DNA of 40,973 nucleotides from an uncultured bacterium (lineage in GTDB: Bacteria; Omnitrophota; Gorgyraeia; Duberdicusellales; 4484-171). A program made the position numbers and the translations under genes. Positions 8,840-17,849 of this stretch are shown here, one piece after another (within the stretch, counting starts at the first letter, position 1; each line of letters starts with the position of its first letter). Below the pieces are notes generated by a model. That model saw only the letters and a program-made list of their open reading frames with translations. It did not search any database and was not told where the DNA came from. The stretch lies in the NCBI GenBank assembly GCA_913050175.1, contig CAJXAF010000004.1, forward strand, positions 1-40,973, read 5' to 3'.

Positions 8840-9948
8840 TTACTCTTTGATTTCCTCTAAAGGTAATGGTTGATATTCACAATCAAGGCTTGTTAAAAAA
8901 TATAAGGAAAAACAGCGGAAAAAAACAGCAAAAGGCAAGTTAACGCTGAGCAAAAGTATCCAGGCTATGAGAAGAAAAGGAATAGCTACAATAATAGCAA
9001 AAACAAAATAGAGTAACTTTGCCTTCAGAAGAATTGCGATAATGACATAAGGTATACCAAAAAGAATTGCTGCAGCTATTAAAACGATTATAACTAAGGC
9101 AAGTATAATCATAGCAGCAATCAGTACACAAAGAATTCCCAAGCCAAAAGAAATCAGTATATAGAAAAGGAACTCCTTAGTATTATCTTTGAAAGCCAGG
9201 AGAAATTTCCGGTAAGCCGGGATAAAAGTGCACTTATCAATTGCCATAATCGGTACAATAAAATGGTCGATGAACATTGATAAAATTACAAAAATTATAA
9301 TACCAGTTAGAAGAGTGATTGCCGGTAAAAACAAAGTTCCTAATATCTCGAGAAAAGACGCCTCAAGACCCTCCCCAAACATACCAGCATCTTTGCCGCC
9401 AAGATAAGCCCAAATACCCACACAACCGATAAAAATAATCAAACAGATTAACAATGTAAAGAGAAACCAAAATAAAGAGTTGCCTTCTTTCTTGTAGCGG
9501 CCAAAAGGCTCGACAACAGAGGCATCATTAGAGATGATGCTTTCAAACCAGATAAATTTAAACCTGGCACCTAACCAGGTGAAAAATATAACTATGCTGA
9601 TAACAAATAAAAAAAGAAAAATAAAAATTATAGTTTCGGGGCCAAAAATAAAACTAGCAAAAGCTTTATTTTTAAATATAACCTTAGGTTGGGCGGATAA
9701 TTGACTATCCCGGGAAGTCGTCTCTAGGTCACTGGAAACATGCTGGAGTTTATCTGGGCTGCTTCGGCTTTCTCCTGGTCAAAACCTCCGCCGCTTCCCC
9801 CACCGTTGCCACCGCCACCTATAGCTCCGGAAAAGATAGCTATGGTTAAGAGAAAAAACCATTTTTTAAGAGAGAACGGTTTAAAAAGGATTAAAGATGT
9901 CCGGGCAATGCTTTTATCTATAATAGTGCCTATGAAAGCTGAACGCAT
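8840..9948 (-). pseudogene. Polytopic membrane protein gene, apparently split by a -1 frame change near 9724-9778
   Basis: N-terminal ORF 9724-9948 (MRSAFIGTIIDKSIARTSLILFKPFSLKKWFFLL...) runs into TAG at 9724-9726. The rest (HVSSDLETTSRDSQLSAQPKVIFKNKAFASFIFGPETIIFIFLFLFVISIVIFFTWLGARFKFIWFE...) is open in the adjacent frame from about 9778 to 8840. The listed 8840-9454 ORF begins at an internal TTG. Confidence 0.6.
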
Positions 9949-10044
9949 AAATTATCTCCTCCTAAATAACCTGGCAATAATATTTTAACATATAAAGATA
10001 TAAAAAGCGACCGAAGAGGAGTTAAAGACAGAGAGAGGGGGAAG

Positions 10045-10821
10045 CTATGTCTGTAAAACCTCTAGGAGTTGAGTATGAATTTTTGAATTTGAGGATACGA
10101 TATAAGAAGGTTTGTAAATGCTAAAAGCTTTGCCTTTGTTATCAGTAACTGTACCGCCGGCTTCTTCTATAATTATTTTTCCGGCAGCAAAATCCCAAGG
10201 ACTTAATTTAAATTCCCAAAATCCTGAGACCCGGCCAGAGGCTACATAAGACAAATCTAAAGCTGCAGCGCCTAGACGCCTTAAGCCAAGAATTGATTTT
10301 TTAAAAAACTTCTCAATATTTAATAGAGTACTCTTCATTTCCTTATTACGATCATAGTAGAAACCGGTTATAAGCAAAGAGCCTTTAAGAGTATTTTTTT
10401 TATTAACTTCTAGCTTGTCTGTATTTAAGAAAGCTCCTTTAGATTTTTCTGCAAAAAACAACTCATCCCGGTTAGGATCATAGACAACTCCCAGGAGCAA
10501 ATCATCTCCTTTGGCAAGAGCAATTGAACAGCAAAAAATAGGCAGGCCGGAGGAAAAATTATTGGTACCGTCAAGAGGGTCAATTATCCAGGTGTGTTCA
10601 GAATCGGTTTTATCATATTTATTTTCCTCAGCTAAAAAATTATGATCCGGATAATGCTCCTTAATACAATTAACTACTTCCCTTTCAGCTTCTAAGTCAG
10701 CAATTGTTAAAAGATCAAAAGAAGATGTTTTCTCCTGCAGCTTAATATCACCTTGAAAGTGTTTTAAATGTATTTGACCGGCTTTTTTAGCAGCCTTAAT
10801 AGCAATATCTAAGTAATTCAT
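10045..10821 (-). CDS. Inositol monophosphatase family protein
   Basis: LAEENKYDKTDSEHTWIIDPLDGTNNFSSGLPIFCCSIAL; SPWDFAAGKIIIEEAGGTVTD. Confidence 0.9.
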   Translation of the reverse strand: MNYLDIAIKAAKKAGQIHLKHFQGDIKLQEKTSSFDLLTIADLEAEREVVNCIKEHYPDHNFLAEENKYDKTDSEHTWIIDPLDGTNNFSSGLPIFCCSIALAKGDDLLLGVVYDPNRDELFFAEKSKGAFLNTDKLEVNKKNTLKGSLLITGFYYDRNKEMKSTLLNIEKFFKKSILGLRRLGAAALDLSYVASGRVSGFWEFKLSPWDFAAGKIIIEEAGGTVTDNKGKAFSIYKPSYIVSSNSKIHTQLLEVLQT

Positions 10822-12641
10822 CTTAGCGGTAAAATGAAGTAGAAAGTAGAACCATGATTTAGTTTTGACTCAACCCAGATTCTTCCTTTATGCTTTTGGA
10901 TAATTTCTCTAGAAATCGCCAGTCCGAGTCCGCTTCCGGCTTCCTTGCCTCCAGCTGGACGCCTGAGCTGTTCAAAGGAACTAAAAACTCTTTCTTTTTC
11001 CTCATCGTTAATACCATGACCTGTATCTATAACCGACACAAGCACGCCCTCCGGGAGTTGCTTGCTGCTAATGGTAATAGAACCTTTATCAGTAAACTTA
11101 ATAGCATTATTAACTAAATTGCTTAAAACTTGCATAATCTTATCGCGGTCAAACTTCAAATCAGAAAGTTCCTCGCTAAGTTCTAATTCAAATTTTAAGT
11201 CTTTCTTCTTGGCTAAAGAAATCATAGCTTTATGGCATTCACTAATAACTTCGTTTATATTATTATCGACCATACGAAAATCCATTTTCCCGGCTTCTAA
11301 TTTTTGAAAATCTAAAACATCATTTATCAAACGGGCTAACCTATCAACATTTCTTCTGGCGGTATCTAAAATATCTTCTTGTTCCTCATTTATCTGGCCG
11401 GCTAAACCGTCTAGAACAATACTAATGCCAGTCTTTATTGCAGCCATTGGCGTTCTTAGCTCATGGGAAACCATTGATGTAAGCTTTGACTTCATTTCAG
11501 CTATTTCTTTAATTTTTTCCTCGGCAATTTTACGCTCAGTAATATCACGAGCAACGCAAATAATATAACTGATATCACCGGATTCATTTATCATAGCCGA
11601 AACGCTGAGAAGAACCGGAATCTCTTTTGTGTTTTTGCGTCGGTAGTAAGTTTCAAAATTTATTAATCTCCCCTGACTAAGACGGTCGAGAAATTCCTCT
11701 TGCGAAAGGATGCTATCTTTTAAAGAGAATATTTTCTTAAAGTGCTCCCCGATTAGCTCTTCTCTCTTATAACCTAAAAGCTTACAAGCCGCATTATTAA
11801 CAATATTAATCTTTAAATTCGGCTCGATAACTATCAAGGTTTCTACTATGCTGGCAATGATATTATCTACGTATTCCTTAGATACAGTTGTTTTTTCTAA
11901 ATCTTCGGCCATAGAATTAAAAGAAGCAGCTAGCTGACCAATTTCATCTTTGGCTGATATGTCTATGCGTGATTGAAAATTACCGGCAGCAATTTGTCCG
12001 GTTGCCTTCCTTAGCTTGGATAAGTTCTTGGTAATAAATTTTGTCAGAAAAAAAGATGCCAGCAAACCAAAGACTACGATTGAAATCTCTATCTTAAAAA
12101 ACCTATCAAGAATCGCGGTAATAATTTCTTCCTGACGCTTAAGATTTTTTTGCAGACTAGCTAATCTCTCTCTTTGCAGGGTTTCTTGGGCATTTTGAAA
12201 CTTATCAAAAAGTTTATTTACAGCAATTATCTGAAGGTTGATTTTATAAGTTGAGTCCAGCTTATCTACCAAACCTAACAAACTGTAAGTTGCCCCGGTA
12301 AGTTCTAAGCTGATATCTGAAATCTCAGCTAAACGAGGCAGGTTCTCTCCCCGTTTTATTAAGGCGACTTCCTGATTGAGATTTTTCGTTGACTCAAGCA
12401 CATCTTCTTTTGCTTCTTCGGTCCTTACAGTAAGATAAAGCTCAAGCTTACTCTCTAAGTCCTTTGCTTTCTCAGTATAGCGCTGGAGAGCACCCATTTC
12501 CTTACTTAAAGGCACAACTGAAGACGACAATACATTAATTTCAGTTAAAGTAGGAAGAGTTATAAAAAGAAATGATGATGAAAGTAAGATCAGAACAAAA
12601 AAGCCGATAAAAATCTTGTGTCCAATTGATATCTTAATCAT
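10818..12641 (-). CDS. Membrane sensor histidine kinase (HAMP-PAS-HisKA-HATPase), no adjacent response regulator
   Basis: HAMP (LRKATGQIAAGNFQSRIDISAKDEIGQLAASFNSMAEDL), PAS, H-box MVSHELRTPMAAIKTG, N-box LVNNAIKFTDKG, G-box DTGHGIN/GSGLGLAISREI. Confidence 0.92.
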   Translation of the reverse strand: MIKISIGHKIFIGFFVLILLSSSFLFITLPTLTEINVLSSSVVPLSKEMGALQRYTEKAKDLESKLELYLTVRTEEAKEDVLESTKNLNQEVALIKRGENLPRLAEISDISLELTGATYSLLGLVDKLDSTYKINLQIIAVNKLFDKFQNAQETLQRERLASLQKNLKRQEEIITAILDRFFKIEISIVVFGLLASFFLTKFITKNLSKLRKATGQIAAGNFQSRIDISAKDEIGQLAASFNSMAEDLEKTTVSKEYVDNIIASIVETLIVIEPNLKINIVNNAACKLLGYKREELIGEHFKKIFSLKDSILSQEEFLDRLSQGRLINFETYYRRKNTKEIPVLLSVSAMINESGDISYIICVARDITERKIAEEKIKEIAEMKSKLTSMVSHELRTPMAAIKTGISIVLDGLAGQINEEQEDILDTARRNVDRLARLINDVLDFQKLEAGKMDFRMVDNNINEVISECHKAMISLAKKKDLKFELELSEELSDLKFDRDKIMQVLSNLVNNAIKFTDKGSITISSKQLPEGVLVSVIDTGHGINDEEKERVFSSFEQLRRPAGGKEAGSGLGLAISREIIQKHKGRIWVESKLNHGSTFYFILPLR

Positions 12642-13627
12642 AGTTGCTCCTCTAAGCCGATAATTGCCTTAGCATTCCTTAGCATAGCCGGTGTATAAAT
12701 TATATTTAACTTATCAGCAACTTTTAAATTTAAAACAAGGTGTCCTTTCTTATTAAAAACAATAGGTATATCTATAGGCTTTTCCCCTCCGAGAATACGT
12801 AAGGCACTGAGGGCTGCTTGCTCTCCCTGCTCCTCAGAAACTTTAGATAAAGCCATTAAGGCAAATGCCATTAGGTCTTCTGATTCTGTGGCTATGGGTT
12901 TGTTAATATTTTCAAAAATAAATTCTGTAGCCTTATCACTATCCCAACCCTTTATCCCGGCATGACCGGGAACGATAAACATATCAACCTTATCCTGCAT
13001 TTCCAAATAAGCTTTTTTCCAAGATTGGAAGTCCTTAACAAACTCTTTATAAGCATAGCCTCCCTCAATATATTTTTCGTAGTGTTCAGCATTTTTATGT
13101 TCACTTAAAACATCAGGCCCAATAAAACCAACTCTATTGCCCTTAACCAACTTCTTCATATGGTTATACAAGCCAGAAGTGAGCCCAACTTCTATAATCC
13201 CGGTAGTATTGCTATAGGGACCACCATAAACTGAGATATCCCAGTTAATACCACAAAAAACAACCGGCAGATCACTATCGCGATAATAAGGCATAATAAC
13301 ATACTTAAAAGCATTGTCATCAGCAACTATGACAACATCGGGTTTATACGTATCTATAACTTTTTTTGCTCTTATTCCAGCCTGAACTTTAAACTCATCA
13401 GAGGGGTTTATTTTAGTATCCATATGTTCAATTTTAAATTCAACGCCGCTGCCATCTAGAATACTTTTCATTCCTCTAATTTCACCGTCACTCCAAGGCA
13501 GGCCATCGTGGTAAGAATTTATAAGTAAGATCTTTTTACCTTTGTAATTTTTTGCCGGAGAGCTAAATGTAAAGGATAAGGACAGAACGCTGCTGAGGAT
13601 AATTACTAAAAAATAACTTTTTTTCAT
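12638..13627 (-). CDS. ABC transporter substrate-binding-type periplasmic protein
   Basis: Signal peptide then KILLINSYHDGLPWSDGEIRGMKSIL...VVIVADDNAFKYVI...PVVFCGINW; ABC_sub_bind family-like; 4-bp overlap with the kinase gene. Confidence 0.78.
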   Translation of the reverse strand: MKKSYFLVIILSSVLSLSFTFSSPAKNYKGKKILLINSYHDGLPWSDGEIRGMKSILDGSGVEFKIEHMDTKINPSDEFKVQAGIRAKKVIDTYKPDVVIVADDNAFKYVIMPYYRDSDLPVVFCGINWDISVYGGPYSNTTGIIEVGLTSGLYNHMKKLVKGNRVGFIGPDVLSEHKNAEHYEKYIEGGYAYKEFVKDFQSWKKAYLEMQDKVDMFIVPGHAGIKGWDSDKATEFIFENINKPIATESEDLMAFALMALSKVSEEQGEQAALSALRILGGEKPIDIPIVFNKKGHLVLNLKVADKLNIIYTPAMLRNAKAIIGLEEQL

Positions 13628-13714
13628 ATTTATTTGGCTTTCTTTATATATCCTATTTTAACATCCAATAGGTTAAGATACAAAAAAAATCAAGATTAAA
13701 TATCATTAACTCAA

Positions 13715-13747
13715 CAAAAAAGCCGGCTCAAGAGGCTGCCGGCTTTT
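13715..13747 (-). terminator. Rho-independent terminator (arms read both ways)
   Basis: AAAAGCCGGC (13718-13727) / GCCGGCTTTT (13738-13747), 10-bp arms with flanking A/T runs, downstream of the 13773-14240 gene. Confidence 0.85.
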
Positions 13748-13772
13748 AATTTAACTAAGTAACTAATTATCC

Positions 13773-14240
13773 TTATTGAACCCACTCCTCAGAAATGACA
13801 TCTCCCCGCAAGCTAACTACAATACCTTTAAGAGGCACTTTTCTGCTTGATTCATCTAAGGCTTTTTTGGCAAGCCCGAGAAGGCCACTGCAGCAGGGAA
13901 CCTGCATTATTAACACTGTTAAGGTATTAATTTTTGCATCCTCAAACCAGGATTTAATCTTTTCCAGATAAACTTCCTGTTTTATATCCAACTTAGGACA
14001 AGCAATAGCTATAGACTTTCCTTTCATGTAGTCATTGTGAAAGCCGCCCATTGCATAAGCAACACAATCAGCAACCAAGAGCACATCCTTATTCTCATAA
14101 TAAGGCGCTGTCGGGCTAATTAAATGAAGTTGTATCGGCCAATGTTGAAGTTGAGATTGTATCTTAGCTGTAGACCCGGAATCTTTCTTATCATCTTTAT
14201 CATTAAAATCAAACATTTTTGCACCAGGACATCCATCCAT
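13773..14240 (-). CDS. Conserved Fe-S-type/iron-sulfur-binding family protein lacking a ferredoxin domain
   Basis: QLQHWPIQLHLISPTAPYYENKDVLLVADCVAYAMGGFHNDYMKGKSIAIACPKLD and MQVPCCSGL motifs common in ferredoxin-associated conserved proteins. Confidence 0.7.
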   Translation of the reverse strand: MDGCPGAKMFDFNDKDDKKDSGSTAKIQSQLQHWPIQLHLISPTAPYYENKDVLLVADCVAYAMGGFHNDYMKGKSIAIACPKLDIKQEVYLEKIKSWFEDAKINTLTVLIMQVPCCSGLLGLAKKALDESSRKVPLKGIVVSLRGDVISEEWVQ

Positions 14241-15031
14241 TACTTCTTCACCTCCTTTGATCCAAACTTAGTTTCTAACTCACAAATAAATTCTTCCTGC
14301 TTTTTAGGATTATCAGAAAATTGTTTATCAACTTCTGCGAATTTAGCAAATAACTCACCAACCACAGTGACAGAAAAAGTTCTGTCCATCCAAGGGTAAA
14401 GTATTTCATCCTCTTTTTTAATATGTTCAATCAATAACTCTCTGTAAGCGGATAAATTTTCTGAAACTTTATTCTCATCCCTTTCCTCAATACCTATAAG
14501 CACATTCTTAACGTAGGCCCTGGCAGTATCGTGGTCAGTATGCATGGCTTTAATAATATCCAGGTTCTCATCAAAGTACTTAAAAAGTATATCCTCTTCT
14601 TTGGCATGGTGATATTTATCAGCATAATTTTTAATAAAATCTATACCTTTTACAATGATTTCTCGACCAGCTTCGCTGTCTAAATTAAGATTGGCTATAA
14701 CCTCCGGGATTAGAGCAGCCCATCTTTTTATTATTTTATGTTCTTGGACCAATTTGTTAATCGGCGGTGAATAGGTTATCTCTTTTGGTTTTTCTTTTCT
14801 TTTAACCTCAGGGATTTTAATATCTCTGTCCGGATAAATAACTTTAGCAATTTTGGAAAAAAGTACTGCCTCATCTTGGCTTGAAAGATTATGTATTTCG
14901 ACAATATCTTTTAAGAGACAAGTACCAACATTGCAGGGACCGCAACCAATGCCATACTCATCTAGAATTTTTTCTACTTGAGGAAACTCATCAATAATAT
15001 CTTTTATACCTTTATTATAATATTCTTGCAC
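14240..15031 (-). CDS. DUF1858 plus hemerythrin (HHE) domain protein, ScdA/YtfE-like di-iron candidate
   Basis: N-term IKDIIDEFPQVEKILDEYGIGCGPCNVGTCLLKDIVE (DUF1858-like), then KLVQEHKIIKRW, DKYHHAKEEDILF, MHTDHDTARAYV, LIEHIKKEDEILYPWMD HHE motifs. Confidence 0.85.
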   Translation of the reverse strand: MQEYYNKGIKDIIDEFPQVEKILDEYGIGCGPCNVGTCLLKDIVEIHNLSSQDEAVLFSKIAKVIYPDRDIKIPEVKRKEKPKEITYSPPINKLVQEHKIIKRWAALIPEVIANLNLDSEAGREIIVKGIDFIKNYADKYHHAKEEDILFKYFDENLDIIKAMHTDHDTARAYVKNVLIGIEERDENKVSENLSAYRELLIEHIKKEDEILYPWMDRTFSVTVVGELFAKFAEVDKQFSDNPKKQEEFICELETKFGSKEVKK

Positions 15032-15066
15032 GAAAAACCTCCTCTGATTAAAAACTTCCTCCTAGC

Positions 15067-15471
15067 TTATCTCCGGTAAGATAAGGAAGCCATGGAAAGC
15101 GATTTTAATTCAGAACTTATCACTCCTTGTAAGTAGTCTATTTTTTTCTTTAGGATGCAGTGCCTTATATCCGGGCAAATCTTTTTTTTAAAAATACACT
15201 CAATAAGATTGATTGGCCCTTGGAAAATTTTTATTAAATCCAATAAGAGTATCTTATCTGCCGGAATAGCCAGAGAAAAACCACCATTCCTGCCTTCATA
15301 AGCCTTAAGCACCTTCTTTTTATGGAGAATCTGGAGAATTTTCCTTAAAAAATGCTTAGGAATCTCTAACTTCTCTGACATCTCACTTACTGAGACAACC
15401 CCTTCTTTGCTCTCGGCCATATAAATTATAGCCTGCATGGCATAATCAGTGTCTTTATTAATAAGCTTCAT
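15067..15471 (-). CDS. Rrf2-family transcriptional regulator (NsrR/IscR-like, Cys-containing)
   Basis: MKLINKDTDYAMQAIIYMAESKEGVVSVSEMSEKLEIPKHFLRKILQILHKKKVLKAYEGRNGGFSLA wHTH and CIFKKKICPDIRHC cysteine cluster. Confidence 0.9.
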   Translation of the reverse strand: MKLINKDTDYAMQAIIYMAESKEGVVSVSEMSEKLEIPKHFLRKILQILHKKKVLKAYEGRNGGFSLAIPADKILLLDLIKIFQGPINLIECIFKKKICPDIRHCILKKKIDYLQGVISSELKSLSMASLSYRR

Positions 15472-15484
15472 CTATCCCCCTACT

Positions 15485-15516
15485 AAACTGATACCATATT
15501 AGTATCAGTTTGTCAA
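15485..15516 (-). promoter_or_regulatory. Promoter with overlapping operator for the Rrf2 regulator gene
   Basis: Minus strand TTGACA-AACTGATAC-TAATATG-GTATCAGTT(T). Perfect 10-bp inverted repeat AAACTGATAC (15485-15494) / GTATCAGTTT (15502-15511), with -35 TTGACA at 15511-15516 and -10-like TATCAG 17 bp downstream. Confidence 0.78.
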
Positions 15517-15542
15517 GCTATTTTTCTTTTCCGAAATAGCCG

Positions 15543-17171
15543 TTATTTTCTAATATCTTTGAGGTGAAAATAAGGCGGGAGTGTAGTAAGGCGTTCATCC
15601 TCTAGAGGGCTTCCAATAGTAAAATGATAAAGGCTTTGATACTTACTTGACTTTAATCCCAGGAGCTCATGCATAACATCATCAAAATAACAACCAATCC
15701 CAGTTCCTCTTAGGCCGTGACTTTCAGCCTCTAAGTATAGGACTTGGCCAATTGCCCCTGACTCCCAGAATAGATTTTTATATTTATAAGGCTCATCTCG
15801 TATAATTGGGTCAAAAAGAGCAATCATGCCCAAAGAAAATGCGCTATCACCGGCAATATCCTGCATGCAACTTATATCAGCTGCCTGCTGAGTTACTTTA
15901 GATTTTTTAAGCCTGTAGAGGGGAAGATTATCTCTTACTTGCTCCCAGAGAAAATCGCTCTTAAAAGATGCTTTTAAATCTTGAAAGTGCTTTTTATTGC
16001 GAATAAAAAAGTATAGCCCCTCCTCCAGTTCTCTTACCCGGTGAACAAAAATTGCTAAGTTGATACAGATTTCATTCAAGCCTAAATCAAAAGATGCTCT
16101 ATCACTGTATGGCAAAGTTTTTTCGAGAATGGCTAAAAAAACATCCAAAGCTATAAAAGATTTTTCAGAGATATAAGCTTGAGCACTTCTGCGTTTACGA
16201 ATTAATTGCCCAGCCTTAATATCTGAAGAAAAAAGACTATTGTCAAAAGCTTTCTCATAGATATAATCTTGAGCAGCTACTTTAGGTTTTTTTATGCAGT
16301 CAGATGATTCATAAATTATCTCCCAACAGTAATCGCTCTTGCTTAACTTATTTGGTTTACCTTGGAAGTTAATGTTTTTAAGATTCTCTATAATAGAATC
16401 TGATAGCCCCATGTTTACATTGGTCGCATCCTTAGGAAAAACCCAACAGAGCAGATCAGGCTCTTCTTTATCTAGCTTTGACCATTGGAGCTTATTAAAG
16501 CCGAGGATTGAATCCAGGCTTAAATCTGAAAGACTATTTAAGTAATTGACTTTCCAGCCAAATAAATTTGCTGAGAACCTGATAGCTGCCAAAGCATAGC
16601 CAACATCATGATTGCAGTAACGAAAAGCCCGTTCACCGTACTTCCAGGACTGGCGCCAGTATATAGAAGTTAAGGAGATCAAAAAACCTTTTGAATTAAA
16701 AAATTGCTCTATATCGCTGGATAATGCGCCCGGCAACTCAGCTCTCTGTTCAAGTGCATGGAGAAAAGGATTATAATGATAAACTCCTGCCTCCATATCT
16801 TTTAGTTGCGGCACTATTAAATGGGCCTCGGTTGGGTGCAGATTACCGCTGGATGGGTTCATCCGCAAACACCATTGTGAGCCTTGAAAAGATTTCCAAG
16901 CAGAAAGACCCAAAGATAGCTCTAAGAAACCTCCCAGGGAAATTAAAGAAAAATCTTGAGTATTATTTTCACAAAAATAAAGACCGCGATGATCAATATT
17001 TAAATCACTCTCAAGTAAGGGCATTTCTACTATTGGCGCCTTCTCATAAAAACGAAAAGGGTTCGGCTGATTCTCCCAATCCATACTCCCGGCGCTAGCC
17101 GCATATCTATTGAAGTGATGTTTAGTTACCTGGTGATACTCATATATTTTTTTATAAGCATCCTTATTCAC
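15543..17171 (-). CDS. Tandem-domain SagB/ThcOx-type nitroreductase-family protein
   Basis: Two halves each nitroreductase-like: RMNPSSGNLHPTEAHLIVPQL...AGVYHYNP and RKRRSAQAYISEKSFIAL...WESGAIGQVLYLEAESHGLRGTGIGCYFDDVMHELLGL...FTIGSPLEDERL. Confidence 0.82.
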   Translation of the reverse strand: MNKDAYKKIYEYHQVTKHHFNRYAASAGSMDWENQPNPFRFYEKAPIVEMPLLESDLNIDHRGLYFCENNTQDFSLISLGGFLELSLGLSAWKSFQGSQWCLRMNPSSGNLHPTEAHLIVPQLKDMEAGVYHYNPFLHALEQRAELPGALSSDIEQFFNSKGFLISLTSIYWRQSWKYGERAFRYCNHDVGYALAAIRFSANLFGWKVNYLNSLSDLSLDSILGFNKLQWSKLDKEEPDLLCWVFPKDATNVNMGLSDSIIENLKNINFQGKPNKLSKSDYCWEIIYESSDCIKKPKVAAQDYIYEKAFDNSLFSSDIKAGQLIRKRRSAQAYISEKSFIALDVFLAILEKTLPYSDRASFDLGLNEICINLAIFVHRVRELEEGLYFFIRNKKHFQDLKASFKSDFLWEQVRDNLPLYRLKKSKVTQQAADISCMQDIAGDSAFSLGMIALFDPIIRDEPYKYKNLFWESGAIGQVLYLEAESHGLRGTGIGCYFDDVMHELLGLKSSKYQSLYHFTIGSPLEDERLTTLPPYFHLKDIRK

Positions 17172-17235
17172 TTATTCTCACCCCTCCTTAAAGACCAGTA
17201 GGGGCACCTTTTAGAGGCGTCCCCATGTCTATTTA

Positions 17236-17643
17236 CTACACGCTAAATGCAGCTACCCAAAAATCATGCTTATTACAGAAGCTAGTAGCATAAAACTTCT
17301 GACCTGAACCTTTAGGTAATTGGAAAGTAGAAACTGCCTCTGGGTCAGAAGGATAAAAAGTCTTTTCTCCCAGAACTTCTCCCTCTTTAGAAACTAAAGT
17401 ATGCCGGACTATGTAATGTTCCTGACTCATGGAGTGATTTGTGGTTATATTGACTTCATCGCCTTGCAAAGCTACATTGGGCATATGCCCACCAACTTTA
17501 GCAGACCACTTACCGGAATTGTCAGGTGTATAAATAATTCCCGGAAATTCCAATCCTGATCCGGCAAAAGCATTGAATGATGCCGGCATCAGGGCTCCGG
17601 CTGCAACTAATAGTGTGCTCTTAAGGAAATCTCTTCGCTTCAT
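17236..17643 (-). CDS. Tat-exported superoxide reductase (desulfoferrodoxin/neelaredoxin-like)
   Basis: Tat motif KRRDFLKSTLLVAAGALMPASFNAFA; SOR ligands GGHMPNV, TTNHSMSQEHYIVRHTLV, ATSFCNKHDFW. Confidence 0.82.
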   Translation of the reverse strand: MKRRDFLKSTLLVAAGALMPASFNAFAGSGLEFPGIIYTPDNSGKWSAKVGGHMPNVALQGDEVNITTNHSMSQEHYIVRHTLVSKEGEVLGEKTFYPSDPEAVSTFQLPKGSGQKFYATSFCNKHDFWVAAFSV

Positions 17644-17725
17644 CTTGCCTCCTTATTAAACTAAAACTAAAAAACTATACACATCTATGCAAGCATAAAA
17701 ATAATTATATTCTTTTTAGCCGTGT

Positions 17726-17768
17726 ATTCTACACCTAGATCTGAGCCTTAGCAATATTTAGATTGCTA
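17726..17768 (-). promoter_or_regulatory. Candidate promoter of the superoxide reductase gene with embedded inverted repeat
   Basis: Minus strand TTGCTA-N17-TAGAAT; inverted repeat TAGCAAT-N6-ATTGCTA at 17749-17768 overlapping the -35; GTGTA-N3-TACAC over the -10 (17722-17734). Confidence 0.5.
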
Positions 17769-17794
17769 CTCTATGCTATAAGTTTATAAAAAAA

Positions 17795-17818
17795 ATCCCC
17801 CTAAAAAATTAGGGGGAT
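17795..17818 (-). terminator. Rho-independent terminator of hcp
   Basis: ATCCCCCTAA-AAAA-TTAGGGGGAT, 10-bp arms, 4-nt loop, followed on the minus strand by a T run. Confidence 0.88.
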
Positions 17819-17849
17819 ATTTTTATTGGCTATAGCTTTTAATTAAATT

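Noticed and set aside
9724-9778. Programmed -1 ribosomal frameshift in the membrane gene
   Set aside because: No canonical slippery heptamer or obvious stimulatory stem at the junction; indel or assembly error more likely
16724-17098. 124-aa plus-strand ORF
   Set aside because: Antisense to the nitroreductase coding sequence, no domain or RBS support
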